From Protonemura montana (lineage: Eukaryota; Arthropoda; Insecta; Plecoptera; Nemouridae), in the NCBI GenBank assembly GCA_947568835.1, contig OX387605.1, positions 16,496,418 to 16,560,417 on the forward strand: a stretch of 64,000 nucleotides of DNA, given 5' to 3'. Made by a program: the position numbers and the translations under genes. Shown here one piece after another: positions 1 to 12,900 of this stretch. A model generated the notes under the pieces. The model saw only the letters and a list, made by a program, of their open reading frames with translations. It was not told the DNA's origin and did no database searches. Positions within the stretch are counted from its first letter, which is position 1; the number at the start of each line of letters is the position of its first letter.

Positions 1-3000
1 AAGCTAAAATTTTGTTAGTAACTTAACAACGTGTTGGGATATGTCGAACATGTTTGCATTCATTCTTTGTTCCAGGATGCACATTATTTGGTTAGCAGAC
101 ATTTAAGACGTGTCTGGCGAGCAAACCATATCATTTTGCAGCTAATTCCTAGCTTTGATAGCAGACGATGATTGAGCGTAACCGCCCGTCCAATCACACT
201 GATATCCCTCTGGCGTCGAATGATGGATCTGCAGGATCAAGTGCGGTTGAAGGAGAATTGCACAGCACCTAAGTGTCCTAGTGCAATCCGCGGCGTGCAA
301 ATTCTCATCCATAGGGCTAAAACCAGCGCCCAGCCTCGATAACGAATGGCATCGCAAGCAGAGGCTAGAGCGCACTCGGAATTCTCATTTCGCTACGACG
401 ATACGCATTCGTCTTACCCTGCCATCCTTCTTTGTCTTGTCGTTCTAAGGCAGCTTCTTAGAGCCAGGGGGGCCTGTGCAGCTCCTAATTTCCATATCAA
501 CGCATTCAACACTTTCTGCACCCTAGAAGACGCATCGGCAGTGTCGTAGATGTCGTCGTCGCCGCATAGTTACTTCTTACTTCGGCGCGCATTATCGAGT
601 AGAGATTGTGAAACTTGGATGTGGGGGTGCGCGCGTGGACCGAGAGGCCAGCGAATAGATCAAGAGAGTGGTGGGAAGGCAGTGGTGGGAAGGGATTTAT
701 TATGTCTGGACTCGGCTAGCGCTATGGGTTTACTATCGCTTTAATAGGCATAAACTATGAGCGAGGGGAGACGACGTATAAGACTATGAGCCACGTGCTG
801 CGAATGTTGAACGCTTTTCTTACGAGTAGTGTGCTAACTGGAAAAGTGTGAAAGCGTGCAAGTTATGACAGTTTTTTTTCGTGCTAACTGAATGGTGTGC
901 TTTTTGTTCTTTGGGAAACGGGAGTTTCTATGATCTTGTACAGACTGTTCGGGATTTACATGTATAATTTAGCCGATCGGTAAATTTTCATTGAACATGT
1001 CAACTGCTAGGTCGTTAATTCAATATATTTTAATTTCACCTGGGACTATGAGCCACAATATGGCAGCATATTGTTGAAAAGCTATTGCAAGTTCTGTTAT
1101 TTTATGAAGAAACAGAGCTATTTCAATCGCAGGGAAATTGGAGAATTGTCGACATAATGTTTTCCGCGAAGAGTATAAGCTGTGGCGTTCTAGCGTTGAT
1201 GGAGATGGTCGCTTGTCTTGTTCGATAGATTACAGTTGCAATTTCAATAAAGCAAGTGCCAAGAATCCATACTTTATATCCTGAATGCCATTGCTCTCGA
1301 ACGCGTATTTGAATGTGGAGGATAAATTCATGGCGAGGGACAGGAAGCAAGCGGAACGGTTCCTAGTTTGTAGACTCTGGAACCGATATGTTCGGGGAAC
1401 GAAGACGCCACGGTGTCGACCCTAGCGAGGTCTCCAGCTCGCCTCCTGGCAAAGCAAACACGCTCCTGATTTGCATTTGTCGTGATGGCATAGATTATAC
1501 TGTTGGGCACTGGCTCAATACGGTAGTCGCCTTAGAGTAAAGCATGGTTTTTCATATTCTTTGCTTGGACGGGAATACGCTTATTGGACTAGGGCAAGTT
1601 TGAGGATGTCTAAGAAAAAGGGTTGGAATTTTCGTGTCTAGGCCAAGAATCCGTATCCTGAATAGGAAACTTTTATTCTGTCTTTTCATCTTTCCGTTCT
1701 CTTCGATTAATACGTTCAAATTGAATTGAGCACTTTCGTTAGGTGGATGTTTTCCAGTTTTCATTGCAGTTAGCAGTAAACATCGTTATGATCAAATTAT
1801 CAAAGCACTTGATTCAGATAATTCACGAATGGCTCCACAATTTCCAGCGAATCTTCGAGGCAGTTCAAACACATTGGTTTCTGTATAAACCATCTCGAAA
1901 TTGTCTAGCTCGCTAAGACGTAGCGAGTTAATATCAAGTTTGCCATTCACTTGTTTGTTTGTCAGATGATCGAATAACGAAGAGAGAATAATAATATGTT
2001 CATATCAATTATGTTCACCATATTATAAGCACGGAGCTATCGACAATCACGTTATATTACTACACCAGCTCGCTGGTCTTAGAAACTAACTTTCTTGCCA
2101 ATTTATTTCAAATCCGCACGTCTACCGAACGAGGTTTTGATTAAAATGCATGTTCAGATATAACTTATAAAGTTTCTTATTATAATACATTTTAATATCA
2201 GATGAAATTGGATTTTCTCATCATAATAAGTTGTCTTTGAGAAGAGAGTGAGACGGTATAAGGGCGGAGAAACTACGTGGGTGAGAAGGAGCACTGCAAC
2301 ATACACCAATACATAGCAGGCATGTAGATGAAATGGATGTGGAGCAATTGTGTACGTGGCTTGGCAAAACCTTGCTCATCTGTCTGTTGGTGTGGCAATC
2401 AAGTGTAATTTCATTTGGGGCTTAATTAGTGGCGGGTTTCGTGGAAGTCACTGATAGCACTCCTCGGCGACGACTACCGGGAAGCACGGGGTGGTCACCA
2501 CACGTCGTCAAAGGACTGGCGAACGAACGAGTTCATCGCAGGACCGAAGGATATCTAGAATGCGCCGCCATGTATACGGTCCATATAGTCAAAGGAGTAA
2601 CACCAGTTATTTGGAAACTGGTGGGCAGAATCATTCTCAGCGAATCCCGGGGACGAGTAATGCCAGTGAAGACTTGCGAGATGCATTTTTTTCGTCTGGG
2701 TATAAATATGCATTGTACTTTTAAGACAATTCATTCACTGACTTGCGACAATTCAAGTAATATCCACTCCCACACACAGAAAGAAACTTCAGTGAACTCG
2801 ACCGACTGCTAGATGTGGGAGAGAAGATACTCTCAACGTTGAAAATTATCTTATAAATAAAGCAAACATCTTCTGTTCGTTCTTCTTAAAACATTTGATC
2901 TTTGACTCGTGACCTGGCCAATCAAATCGGTCTAAAGCTTAATAAATTAATTACATCGAGAGAAAGAACTAATTAAAATAACCTTTCCGATAAAAAAAAT

Positions 3001-5781
3001 TTTGACGTTCCTTTTCCGAATAAATAATTCTCTTTACTTTAAAGTTTGAAAAGTAAACGAATAAGTTGTACTTTTCTTGTCTTCTCAGTGTACCGTAGCT
3101 CTAATTACGCAAGTTTTTCTTTCTTGGAATGGTTTATTAATAAAACATAGCTAAGCACCAGGCAAAGTTAGAGGCTACAAGCCTCGTGTATATGCATAAG
3201 GTTGGATAAATTTGAGGATCAATCGCAAAAAAAACTGTAGTCTTATTGTTGTAATTAATTTCATAGCTCTTGACTAAAATAATTAATTTACAAAAAGAAA
3301 TATCTTGTTTTGGAATAAATGGCGAGAAATGCAATACTTCGTCGCAAACAGAGAGTTTCAATTCTGTAACAAACATTATGCTATCCTGTTAGTGGCTTCA
3401 TATGTGTCAGGAATTTCTAAATCAGGATGCAGTTTCAACTAAACACTTGTTGTTGGCTTTCTCATGCTTGTTGAAAAATGTCAGCGTGTTTTTTTCACTG
3501 TCACCAAGATGGACCCTTGTTTCCTGAGATGAAAGCGCAGGACAAACAAATGTGAAACACCCGCCAAACAAAGGGTCGTCAGAGAGCAGCGCGGAATGCG
3601 TCTGTTAAGAAAGGGTGGAGTGATAATAATTAGGAGCCCTAGGGAAGGGTGCAAATTCTAGGAGAAAGTTAATGACTAAGTGTTACTTCTAAGCACTAAT
3701 TTCGAATGTTTGTTGCAATTTACAACAATAGTGGTGTTAAATTAGACCCCGCAGTTTACGAGGCGGCCCGGCAAATTTGTGGTCTTAAATAATTCGTCTC
3801 ACTTGATATTAATTTTGTTAAGTTTATCATAATCAATTGATGCACAAAGGATCGAGGAGCTGATCGAGGAGCTGAATCGAGGATCGATTCACCGTGCGCC
3901 GGTGAAATAATTGACGGAGTAAGGTACGAAAATCACCCATGAATAGTTACATGTATATCAAGCTAAACAAATTTTCGCTACTCCAGAGCTCCGGCCGGTT
4001 TACAAAAGCGATCTCATTGAAAATTCAACATCAATGGAGACATTTTTTAAACAGCATCACACAAGCTGCTACAAAGCAAACATAGTTAGTAGAGCTCGCC
4101 CAAGAGGTTGGAGAATAGAACAATAGAGACAATGTTTACCGACACTTGGCATATACACAAGCCTGTAGGTTGTACGAAATGTCAACACACGATTATGTTT
4201 TCCTACAAATTTGATTTAAACTTGCACGTTTAAGTCGATTGTACGTCCTCGATTAGTTTTTACCGATGCTGTGTGGGAGGTTAAAAGAACCGTCGAGTAT
4301 TTGCCACTCCTAAACCAAGTCTTCCGACCAGAAGCTGTGTAGCATCTTTAAGTATTTCCTCATCGAGTGAATCGAGGAGCTTCTTGTAAAGGTTAAAGTT
4401 ATTAACGATTACACGAACGGGACGTTTTTTTGGACATGGTCACGACTTTGGGTCTGATTCGATTATACATATTTTTAAACGTCAACGTGGGAAGCATAAT
4501 TTAACTTAATTACGCCTGGTATGGTTTAATCTTCACTTCTTTTTTGGAGTCTTATCGATTCGGAAAATTGAGTGTTCTCTGTTAATGTTTCAAATTACAG
4601 TAGTCTTCTGAGAGAAAAATATGCGTTTTTCTTTCTGGAGTGCATTGGGGAAAATTTTTGCATAACTAAGACAGCATGCAGTTTGCGTGGAATTATTCTG
4701 ACAAGGGGTATCCTCTAAAAAACAGAATTTAGAAATTTTTAAAGAGGTAATTGCGTCTTAAAATTACATTTTACCACTTAATTGCATTTCCTAGTAACAA
4801 TTGTAATTCAGAAATTCCTGTTTCATCACAATTCCGAGCAAAACTGATCAAAGTTGAAGATTTTTTTTCCTCCGGTACTTAAAAAAAGCATAGTTAATAA
4901 GATTAACACGGAAACATTTTTCAACCCTTAGTATCTAAAACATTGGTCAGTTTGGGAAAAATATTCATTCTCAGTTTGATATTCGATGAATATCCAAGAG
5001 CACAACAAAAACGTTTGATTAAATCAGAAGATTTTTTCTAAAGCCGCAAAATAATGTGTCAGGTTTTGAGAATTTTCTAACTCTATTTTCGGGTCAATGC
5101 ATGGTGCCATGCGCTCCGGAAAAAAATCCCAGGTATTTTCTTAAAAACTTCACAGCCTTTTGAACACACTTTCACGCACAGGTTTGGACTTTCCGTGTTA
5201 GTCCAAGTCCACACTAAAACAATATTTGAAGTGGTAAACACCCTTTTAAGTAGGTAATACGAAGCTAGAGGTTGACAAATGAAGTAAGTCTGTAACGATG
5301 CGACGCAAATAGCGAATTGCGTAATTGCTTGTTTAATCGACGCAGTCTTGAAGTGAGTAAACACTTCGTTTTATTCGCCGCTCCTATCAAGAAGAGAGCC
5401 ACAAACGAGCGGATGATTCATTTCACACTTCGACGTCCTGTTTGTTACAAAAGTTGCTATATCTCGTGATGCATTTTGTTACATACTTCTTGCCGACGAT
5501 GCATCAACATATGAAATATGACCTGGTACGTATAGCATACTGAATCAAACGCATAGGAATAAATATATTGAAAGTTTACAAAATTGATGGTAAATTATGT
5601 TTGCACCAGTTTTGGAGAATTTGTCTTAAAACGCCTGACATGATGGGTATGTAAATTAACCATTAACATTGTTTGGCTTATATTGTAGAGAAAAACTACA
5701 GCTCCTTGAAATTTTCATAAAATCTAATGCGTTGTTCTTAAAAAATTGAAATAAAAAACATGCATCGACGCAACACCTTAC
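1..5781. other. No supportable gene; A+T-rich non-coding DNA
   Basis: All six frames are broken by stops and the longest frames here read as random sequence, including one of 127 codons at 2429-2812 that begins with GTG. A small perfect hairpin sits at 1909-1927 (stem CTCGCTA, 5-base loop). The phrase 'gccaagaatcc' followed by 'atcctgaat' occurs twice, at about 1259-1284 and 1642-1666, so a short local duplication is possible. A 12-base minisatellite at 3851-3890 is listed separately. I see no splice-bounded exon, RNA gene or long repeat. Confidence 0.6.
3851..3890. repeat. 12-bp minisatellite (atcgaggagctg)
   Basis: Two perfect tandem copies of atcgaggagctg (3851-3862 and 3863-3874) are followed by a diverged third copy (3875-3886). 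A further single unit, atcgaggagct, recurs about 490 bases downstream at 4371-4381. The array is short and probably arose by replication slippage. Confidence 0.8.
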
Positions 5782-6440
5782 CTTTAGGTACCACGGATGT
5801 GATATCAGTTGGGACTTCAAACCTTTACAAAGAGACTTCCGCAAAACCAACGTCTTTTCAGCATCAATATAACTCTTCAGTCTTGGTAACCTCTGAGGTT
5901 CAGGTATAATTGTCCATTAAGCCATTGTCTTGAGCTCTTCCTTAAACGTCCTGAAACAGACAAGTGTTTTCAGCATCGACCCTGACAATCAATTTATCTA
6001 TCCCTGTCTGGAAGCTCAATGCTGCAAGGTGATAAATGGTCATTAGAGATTCGACTGTCGATTTGGGTGAAGGAAGCAGCTTTCCACCAAGTCTGCCAGC
6101 GTAATACAATTTGGTTCCTCTAGCTGTGCCCAGATTGATTCCATCCTCTATTTGATATTAACGGTTTGAGATTTGCTCTCTCTTGTCAAATAATCTATAT
6201 GGCATGAAGATAATTGCATTCCTTTTGTGTAACGGCATTTCACATTGACAAAAGAGTACAGGGAAAAGTATTTTTAATCTCATAGCTTTCAAGACATCTT
6301 CCGTGCAGGGTGGAGAATTGACAACAGTACGTTTTGAGATGTTTGCAGTTGAGATTTTCCGTACCACTTTTTGCGAAAATGTATTTAAATGTGGATGCGA
6401 TCGTGATGGAAATAAAATGTTGCTTTGCCATCTGAGCAAT
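5782..6440 (-). pseudogene. Decayed coding-like stretch with intact splice donor, family unrecognised
   Basis: Read on the minus strand, one frame runs from about 6440 to 5945 with a single stop (TAA at 6158-6160). The 71 open codons after that stop look protein-like, for example GTKLYYAGRLGGKLLPSPK and LAALSFQTGIDKLIVRVDAE. The frame closes at 5942-5944. A one-base shift then continues for about 50 more codons with one stop, through LKSYIDAEKTLVLRKSLCKG and LISHPWYLK, and meets a consensus donor (AAAG then GTAAGG, donor bases 5776-5781). The motif GATGCTGAAAA occurs twice, 112 bases apart, and the sequence after each copy is loosely alike, suggesting a degenerate internal repeat of about 37 codons. 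Two stops and a frameshift argue for a pseudogene or old transposon fragment. Chance cannot be excluded, because open frames of about 90 codons are common elsewhere in this window. I recognise no family. Confidence 0.3.
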
Positions 6441-7665
6441 GTTGATTTAGTGCCACCACGTTTTCAAAGCGTTACCTCTGCAACCAAGCAATTTGATATT
6501 TATAAACCATGTATGATTTCCAAATGGAAACCATGTACCTAAAGTAGCAAAGTCGCGGCTTTCCTTTAGTTAGCAGCTGCATTCATGAAATGCATCATGG
6601 TAATCTTAATACATTTACATTTTCCTGATACTTTGTAATAAATTATTAAAAAACATTTTAGCATCAAAGACATTGCAATTGAGATTATGTTTAAATATGC
6701 AGTTTGCAATTCAGAGTGGAAAACGAACAGAAGAAATATTTTAAAAATAACATTTCACCGTATGATATGCTGGAAAACTACGTCTCAGCACTGAACAATT
6801 AACTCGGTCTAATTAAATCCTTGGAGTACTAGAGCGTAGCAAAATACTCGGCAAGGATCGATTCCCCACTTCAATGCTAAACATTTACAATATTCGAATG
6901 TCAGAAAGTTCTTGAATGCGAAAAGGGCAACGGGATGTGCATCGGGATGACAATTTAATTAGGGTGTATCTGCACTGATTCGAACTTGGACTTAAGAAAA
7001 TTGTATCTGGAATGTTTGAAATGTTCAACTGGTTAAAGTAAAGCAATATTACGATACGTTTAATGAAAATTCCTGTGACAGTGCCGGATATCGACATTTG
7101 CCAGACTTGCAGGGACGTTTAGCGTGTAACGGGAAGATGGTGAGGTTCTTGCACTCAGGATGATCGATCAGAGGCTTCTAGCACAATTTCTTCATCGCAT
7201 TGACGGATGGATGTTCGTTTATTTCGTAAAATAATTGATCCCCTGTTACAGATTGTTTATATATCAGATAAAGAATAGAGAATGCTAATATTTTTCAATT
7301 TCTCTCTCAAATTTTCAATGGAATTGACAGTTCTTTGGACACCCTTTTTGATGAAAAAAAAATGTGTAAAATTCCCTCTAGCAGAGAGGTGAAGGGACAG
7401 CTTCCGAAATTGCCAGTCATGTAAAAATCGTATTTCAAATTTTTTTTTTTTTAAATTATTATTCAGCTTAATGAAGTTGGCTACAAAGTGATCAGATTTT
7501 TAGCTATACACTGCTGGTTTCGATTAAATTTGTGCAAACTCGCAAACCTTTGAGTTAGGATTCTTCTTAAAATACAAGTGCAAGTTTTTGATCCTATCAC
7601 TTCATTTACCCAGTTACAGATGTATGTACGCATGTATATGTAATGAAATGCTGCACATTATTGTA

Positions 7666-7696
<31 letters not shown>

Positions 7697-8223
7697 AGAC
7701 ACCCTACAACAGAAGCTTGCACCAACGCACCAACGAATGTGGAGCTCTCGCTTTGTTGTTTGGACACCCATTTGTAGAAATGGGTTGAAAACGGAGCTAG
7801 CTGAGTGCTATTCTAATGAATAATTTAATTTTCATAAATTCCCCAGAGGCAAGTGTTTTTACTCATAATTACCCGATGAACTCCCGCCGAGCGGCATGTT
7901 ATCACAGACTTGAAATTCTTTACCAACATTTTATCGTTCATTTAGTTATGCATGCCGCCGCATTCACTTTGTTTGATTTGCCCACCAATCGCTATTAAAA
8001 TCATTCCTTACTGTTGGTACACGCGAATGCTATGCTAATTATTATCAGAAGTGTTGTCATAAAATTCATTCAAAAAATAAAATATTGTTTTTAACTTAAG
8101 GCTCAATTCGACTTTATCATAAGTCACGCTCAATTATAGGACAAAGTTTTATTTTTTACTTTCTTGAAGTGGGTACTACTAACTACCTTCTAATTACTTT
8201 TACCTAACTGTTACTGATTTCAT
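6441..8223. other. No supportable gene; contains a 27-C run
   Basis: Only short frames are present, and none has splice signals or family-like residues. The stretch holds a homopolymer C run (7666-7692) and otherwise A+T-rich unique sequence. Confidence 0.55.
7666..7692. repeat. Homopolymer (C)27
   Basis: Twenty-seven consecutive C bases. G-run DNA of this length can form quadruplexes on the complementary strand and is prone to sequencing error, so its exact length is unreliable. Confidence 0.95.
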
Positions 8224-8620
8224 TGGTTTAACGATGCACTGTTTTGAAAACTGGCCCTGTGGCACTGGTTTAATGGCGTCGGTTAATGAGTGGGTGATGT
8301 TGAGGAGAATGATAAGGATGATAATGATGAACGTAGCCTAGACTAGCGTAGAAAGGAGGTGGGAAAACCAGGTGTCAGCAAGTAGCCTACTTCTGACGAA
8401 GAGCACTGCAAGGACCACCGGCTTAGCGGCCCTTCCGAAGGACGGTACAACGCGAACGACAAGATTCCTCCACAAATTATAATCTCGAGGGACTAAGGCA
8501 GACAGAATGTGTATGATGGTCACCCATCCAATACCTAACCCAGCTCATCTTGTTGATAACTTCGGTGATCCCACGAGAACTGGTGGTTTTAACACGCAAA
8601 GCCGTTTGGTTTTACAACAA
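8224..8620 (-). mobile_element. 5S-rRNA-derived SINE, copy 1
   Basis: Read on the minus strand, the first about 120 bases resemble 5S rRNA: 'tctcgtgggatcaccgaagt' and 'ggatgggtgacca' match the conserved 5S promoter-region phrases (box A neighbourhood and box C). The body contains gttgtaccgtccttcggaag (8432-8451) and the element ends near 8224 with 'cagtgcatcgttaaacc'. Body and tail align along their length with the copy at 51.48-51.91 kb, so the pair defines a dispersed family rather than a 5S gene. SINEs with a 5S head (SINE3 type) are transcribed by RNA polymerase III from the internal promoter. The copy has many substitutions and no clear poly(A) tail or target-site duplication, so it is probably inactive. 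Confidence 0.8.
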
Positions 8621-11600
8621 CTGTATTTTATTTTTCAGTCTGACAACTGTTGACTTATACCGACATAAAATTATAATTTACTTAAAAACTAAGATTTCAC
8701 TTAGGGTTGGTTTTTTCTTCTCTACAGCTTTCGATCGATGTACGACATCTAAAGACTAACCGGTGGCCACTTGACCACTTTAGGCGGAAAAAATTCACGA
8801 AAATATTCCACCAAAAAGCCAGTGGGATTTTACTCAGCTTACAGGCAAAACAAGCAACTAGCTTGTTTTTTTGTTTTAGAAATAACGGAACTGGAAAAGA
8901 AAATTAAAACCACTAATTTCCTACTTTAGATTTTCTTCATCTCAATTGGCACAGCTTTCAAATCCCTGACTTAATATAGGAGAAACTAAATCAACAGGTT
9001 CCACACTATGTTTGAGCTGACAACTAGTTGAGTGCCAAAAAACCCATCCGTTGAGGACAAAAATTAAGTCCAGAACCAAGTTAAAAGGAGATCGGTCAGC
9101 ATATGTATCTCTAGTTGTCAAGAACACAACACTTTTGAAACTAGTCACTGGAGTCAGTATTCCCATCCCCCCACCCCGCGTGGCTGGTAGCTGGAGACAG
9201 GGGCCCGGATTGAAAAGCCTGCGGAAATGGACGCGCTCGGACCGGAAGCGGCTGCTCGAGTGCAAGCGTCCCGACGCCCTCGACGCCGCGACAGTCGATA
9301 AAAATTCTCGCTTGTTAGCCCGTCGTAGCATAGAGATGGGAGGGGGGCTCTAACAATGCAATGTGCCGGCCAGGAAACCGAAGGAAATTGGAGTAATTTT
9401 GTTTTTCTTTGAGATGGTCGCAGGAAAGTTCACCGTGAATGCGAAGAGGTTAGTGGATATAAACCGTACAAATGTGTGTGGGGCGTCGAACTCTCGACTG
9501 GAACGACTAGCAATCTCTGGAATGAGATATTTAGCTGTTTGATAGCACTCCGTGTCATAACTTGCGATAAAATATGTATGATTATAAGCTGAAGCTGTTC
9601 AAAGTTAATCAGTTTAATTAACCATTGTTTAATTACAAATTCTCGTGTAATGTGTCCGTGGAACGTAACTCGATATCAAATGTCGTGCTGAGCAGCAACT
9701 GGCTTCATGTTGCGTCATTATCGTGGACATTCGATAGTGAAATCACCAACGACATTCCGTTGGAAAACGATCAAAATCTCTGGCTGAAATTTTTGTACTG
9801 GTACACCTTTAAAAGCATGCTTTTCTCTCTCTACTTTATTATCGAGCCGAATTAAAACGCGGCGAAGAGCGACATGAGAGAATAAGCCAATCAAATAGTG
9901 GCAAACTTGTAACGTTTTTGCGGCGTCGTTTCGCTCGTCGACGCCTGGCGACGCCCGACGACGCCTGGTGTTGGCAGTTTCCTGGAACGAAGCTCCGACG
10001 TCTGCTTCCAACGACTCTCGAGCGGGCATGATCCTCCTCGGCTATTCTGCGGGAACATGCAGGGACTAGGGGTGGCTGGGGCGGCTGGTGGGAGGGAGGT
10101 TTCCCGCTGGAAACAATCCGGGAATTAGTCAGGATAGAAAATGTCAAAATGTGAGATTGCGAAGTTAGTGGTGAAACGTGTAAATGATAACGAAAACAAT
10201 GGATGATCATTGAAAGAGAGATATTGTAATTATTTTGAGTGATTCAATTCATGAGTCACTTTCAAAATAGAGCTCAGAGTCTTGATTATTAATTAGAATT
10301 TTCCATGAGGATTTCTGCATCTGGCATCGCACAGCAAGTAACGTTTATGCGCGTAAGTTTTCAACTATATGAAAGAAATTATAATTAAAATAACTAGTAC
10401 ACTACAAGTAAAGCGAGCGATGAGGTGGAAATCTTATTTCAACATTCGGTCGGTTTCACATTGGACTTGATTTCCATTTAAAAAAAGTCGAAATTTACGA
10501 AACTTTTAGCCTTCTTTCTCCTGCACACATATTAATACGAAGTATATTTCCTAGTAATGTCTCTCAAGGACCCTAGGGAGCTTCCTCTAGGTAAAGTGGC
10601 TTTTAAAACAGATTACAAAAGCACTGAGATTGTATATTTTATTTCCGCCATAGAGCACGGACCAAGTAATGTTTTATAATTATTTGTGTTTTATTTCACA
10701 AAAATAATCTGTTTCTATTCTCGGGGTGTCTCGCTCCTTTTGTGTGTAACATGAACCACATTCCTTGGTGTCCTCTACCAACACCCGAAACTAAACAAAA
10801 CACAATTTAAATAAAAAATAATTTGTATGATTAAGCCTATTTCGTTAGATATAGGTTATGATTTACGAGATAGTATTTAATAAAACAACGGGGCGAGTGT
10901 GTATAGTAAAAACTAGAAGCATAGCATTAGATATGCAGATAACGTTTTTCTTTTTAATTATGAGAGAGTTATCCTACAAGAATCTCACAGAAATTCAGCC
11001 GGACTACTCGTTTTCCAAATAATTATGCGTAACTCGGTAAGGGAGGGAACGTTTACAGCACGTCGCGGGCCCCCGTGCGTTCGACGGATATTCTGGCGGG
11101 ACACGGAAAGCCTAAGCACCCGCCACGTGTTTTATACGCGTTAATATCGCTATGCGTTATCGGTCGACGCTTGACTAATTAAACAAAGTGTTATGTGGTG
11201 ATGCCATAGTTTTCACCTGTGGGGATGGATTTTCTCATTCATTTACACATACCCTCAATTCGAAGAGACCACTCCGTTGCTCTTACTCTTTATATAAAGG
11301 AAATGAATGACGAATTGCTCTTGTTAAGAGATGAGGGTAGTTCACCGGACCACTAACCGGGGTATACATATTAAATTGAATAAACTTTTTTTTCCAACGG
11401 GCTGACTCCCGTTTTTTCTTTCCGTCTTTTAAGACTAAGAAGTGTGTTCCATGGATGATCAGATTTTGATAGCCTTTTTGTATACGGTTTCAGACGCTCT
11501 TTTTTTTTATCCGGCTAATTTACGGCCTCCGTTTTAGCTCATGTTTTAGCGCAGAAATTCTCTTTTTCTCTCAACACACGGGTTTCGCCTGGTAATTTAT

Positions 11601-12900
11601 TGTTTTTTGCTTCGACCTCCTCGCGAGGCCATAAATCCCCTTCCAATTGTGTAGCAGCAGCAGCGTCGGCGTCTGCGTCGGTGGCGGCAGCACCCCACAC
11701 AACAAAACGACGCCTCCACGATGGTCAGCGTCGAGGGCGGCGTCGTGCGTCGCGACGCGTCTTCTGTCACCTGGACACAACTTATTTATCGGTATCTGAC
11801 CATTCGATTATGAACGCCATAAGCCATTGTTTACTTTATTTATTGCACGAGCGCTCCTGGTGGCTTTTTTACGAATTGAAAAGATTTCGCGAACTGTAGA
11901 CAAATATGGCTGTCATCAGAATCACATATGCGTTTTTTTTTTTAGAAATCAACGCGAAATTGAAAGCAGTTCCCCTGTCTACAATTGCTTGTATTGTTCA
12001 CTTTTAACACCCAAATTTAACGCACCATCTACGCTGGTGGTAAGTGAAAGAATTCGACTTTTCAAGCACCAATTGATATCGATATTCTATAAATATATAT
12101 ACTTCCTTTGAAGCTGTTCTTTCATCTTCTATACATGCTATAGAAGCTAGGTACATCTGTTACACCACTCATGTCAACGTGCATTGCATATGGCATGGAG
12201 AAACGAACCCTATCAGTTATGGAATATCAGGCGCTTTCTTTGGAAAATCACACACCACGTCAGAAGCACAGCGATGCGCGCGGCTTTTTCCTAGAGAATA
12301 TGTAAACGATCTGGAGCTTATGAATAACGTTAACTGTCTTCGGCGGCGCTGGGAATTCGCACCAAGAGCAAAGGAAAAGAAAAATTCCACTAACTTTTCT
12401 CCTCAATATATAGATATATAGATATAGATATGCACTCTGCGCCCACACAAAAATATGATTTTTTCCTACTCGTGTAGAGATTGCAAAGAAAAACTCGAAT
12501 CTTTATCGAATTATACCATAAATTTTACTCTGAATCCTGCCAGGCTCGTGTGTTCTGTTCCTCGCCAGGGTGCGTGAGGTGCGTGTGTAGGTGCGTGAGT
12601 GCGTGTGACATAGCCATGTGTGTGAGCGAGGAGGAAGAATGTTGCTCCAGATTCTGTTTGCCACCGGACTTGGCTGGCCAACGTTCTGTTCAATGAAGAT
12701 TAATCGCAATTCGCAACGACGAGCTCTTAGCTCTACCTCTTCTTGTAGAACTCGCGCGGAATTGGTGTGTACTAGATGTGGTACAGCTCCATCTATGTAT
12801 GGTTCTTCGAGCTCGAGTCGGTCCTAAATAACATAGACACCGTGGTGCAAAATTACATGAGATGAACCCGAAAATAAAATCCATGTAGCCAACAATGTAA
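8621..12900. other. No supportable gene; two GC-rich patches
   Basis: The segment at about 9150-9350 is GC-rich and open on both strands, but its frames start at non-ATG codons and read as composition artefacts. A second patch at 9920-10080 has GACGCC-type repeats. A third at 11,650-11,765 contains CAG and GTC/GCC triplets and the 15-mer gcgtcgcgacgcgtc (11,747-11,761), which recurs at 18.28 kb. A GTGC-rich stretch lies at 12,566-12,630. No splice-bounded coding sequence was recognised. Confidence 0.5.
9923..9970. repeat. GACGCC-rich imperfect trinucleotide repeat
   Basis: The phrase gacgcc recurs about every 10 bases with interruptions in an otherwise A+T-rich neighbourhood. It is an imperfect simple repeat, one of several alike in the window (11.7, 18.2, 25.99 and 33.46 kb). 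Confidence 0.65.

Noticed and set aside
2429..2812. 127-codon frame, plus strand
   Set aside because: Starts at GTG, has no domain and an overlapping frame; not credible in a eukaryotic genome.
8942..9331. 129-codon minus frame overlapping a 100-codon plus frame
   Set aside because: Open on both strands because of GC-rich composition; the plus frame begins at TTG and neither looks like a protein.
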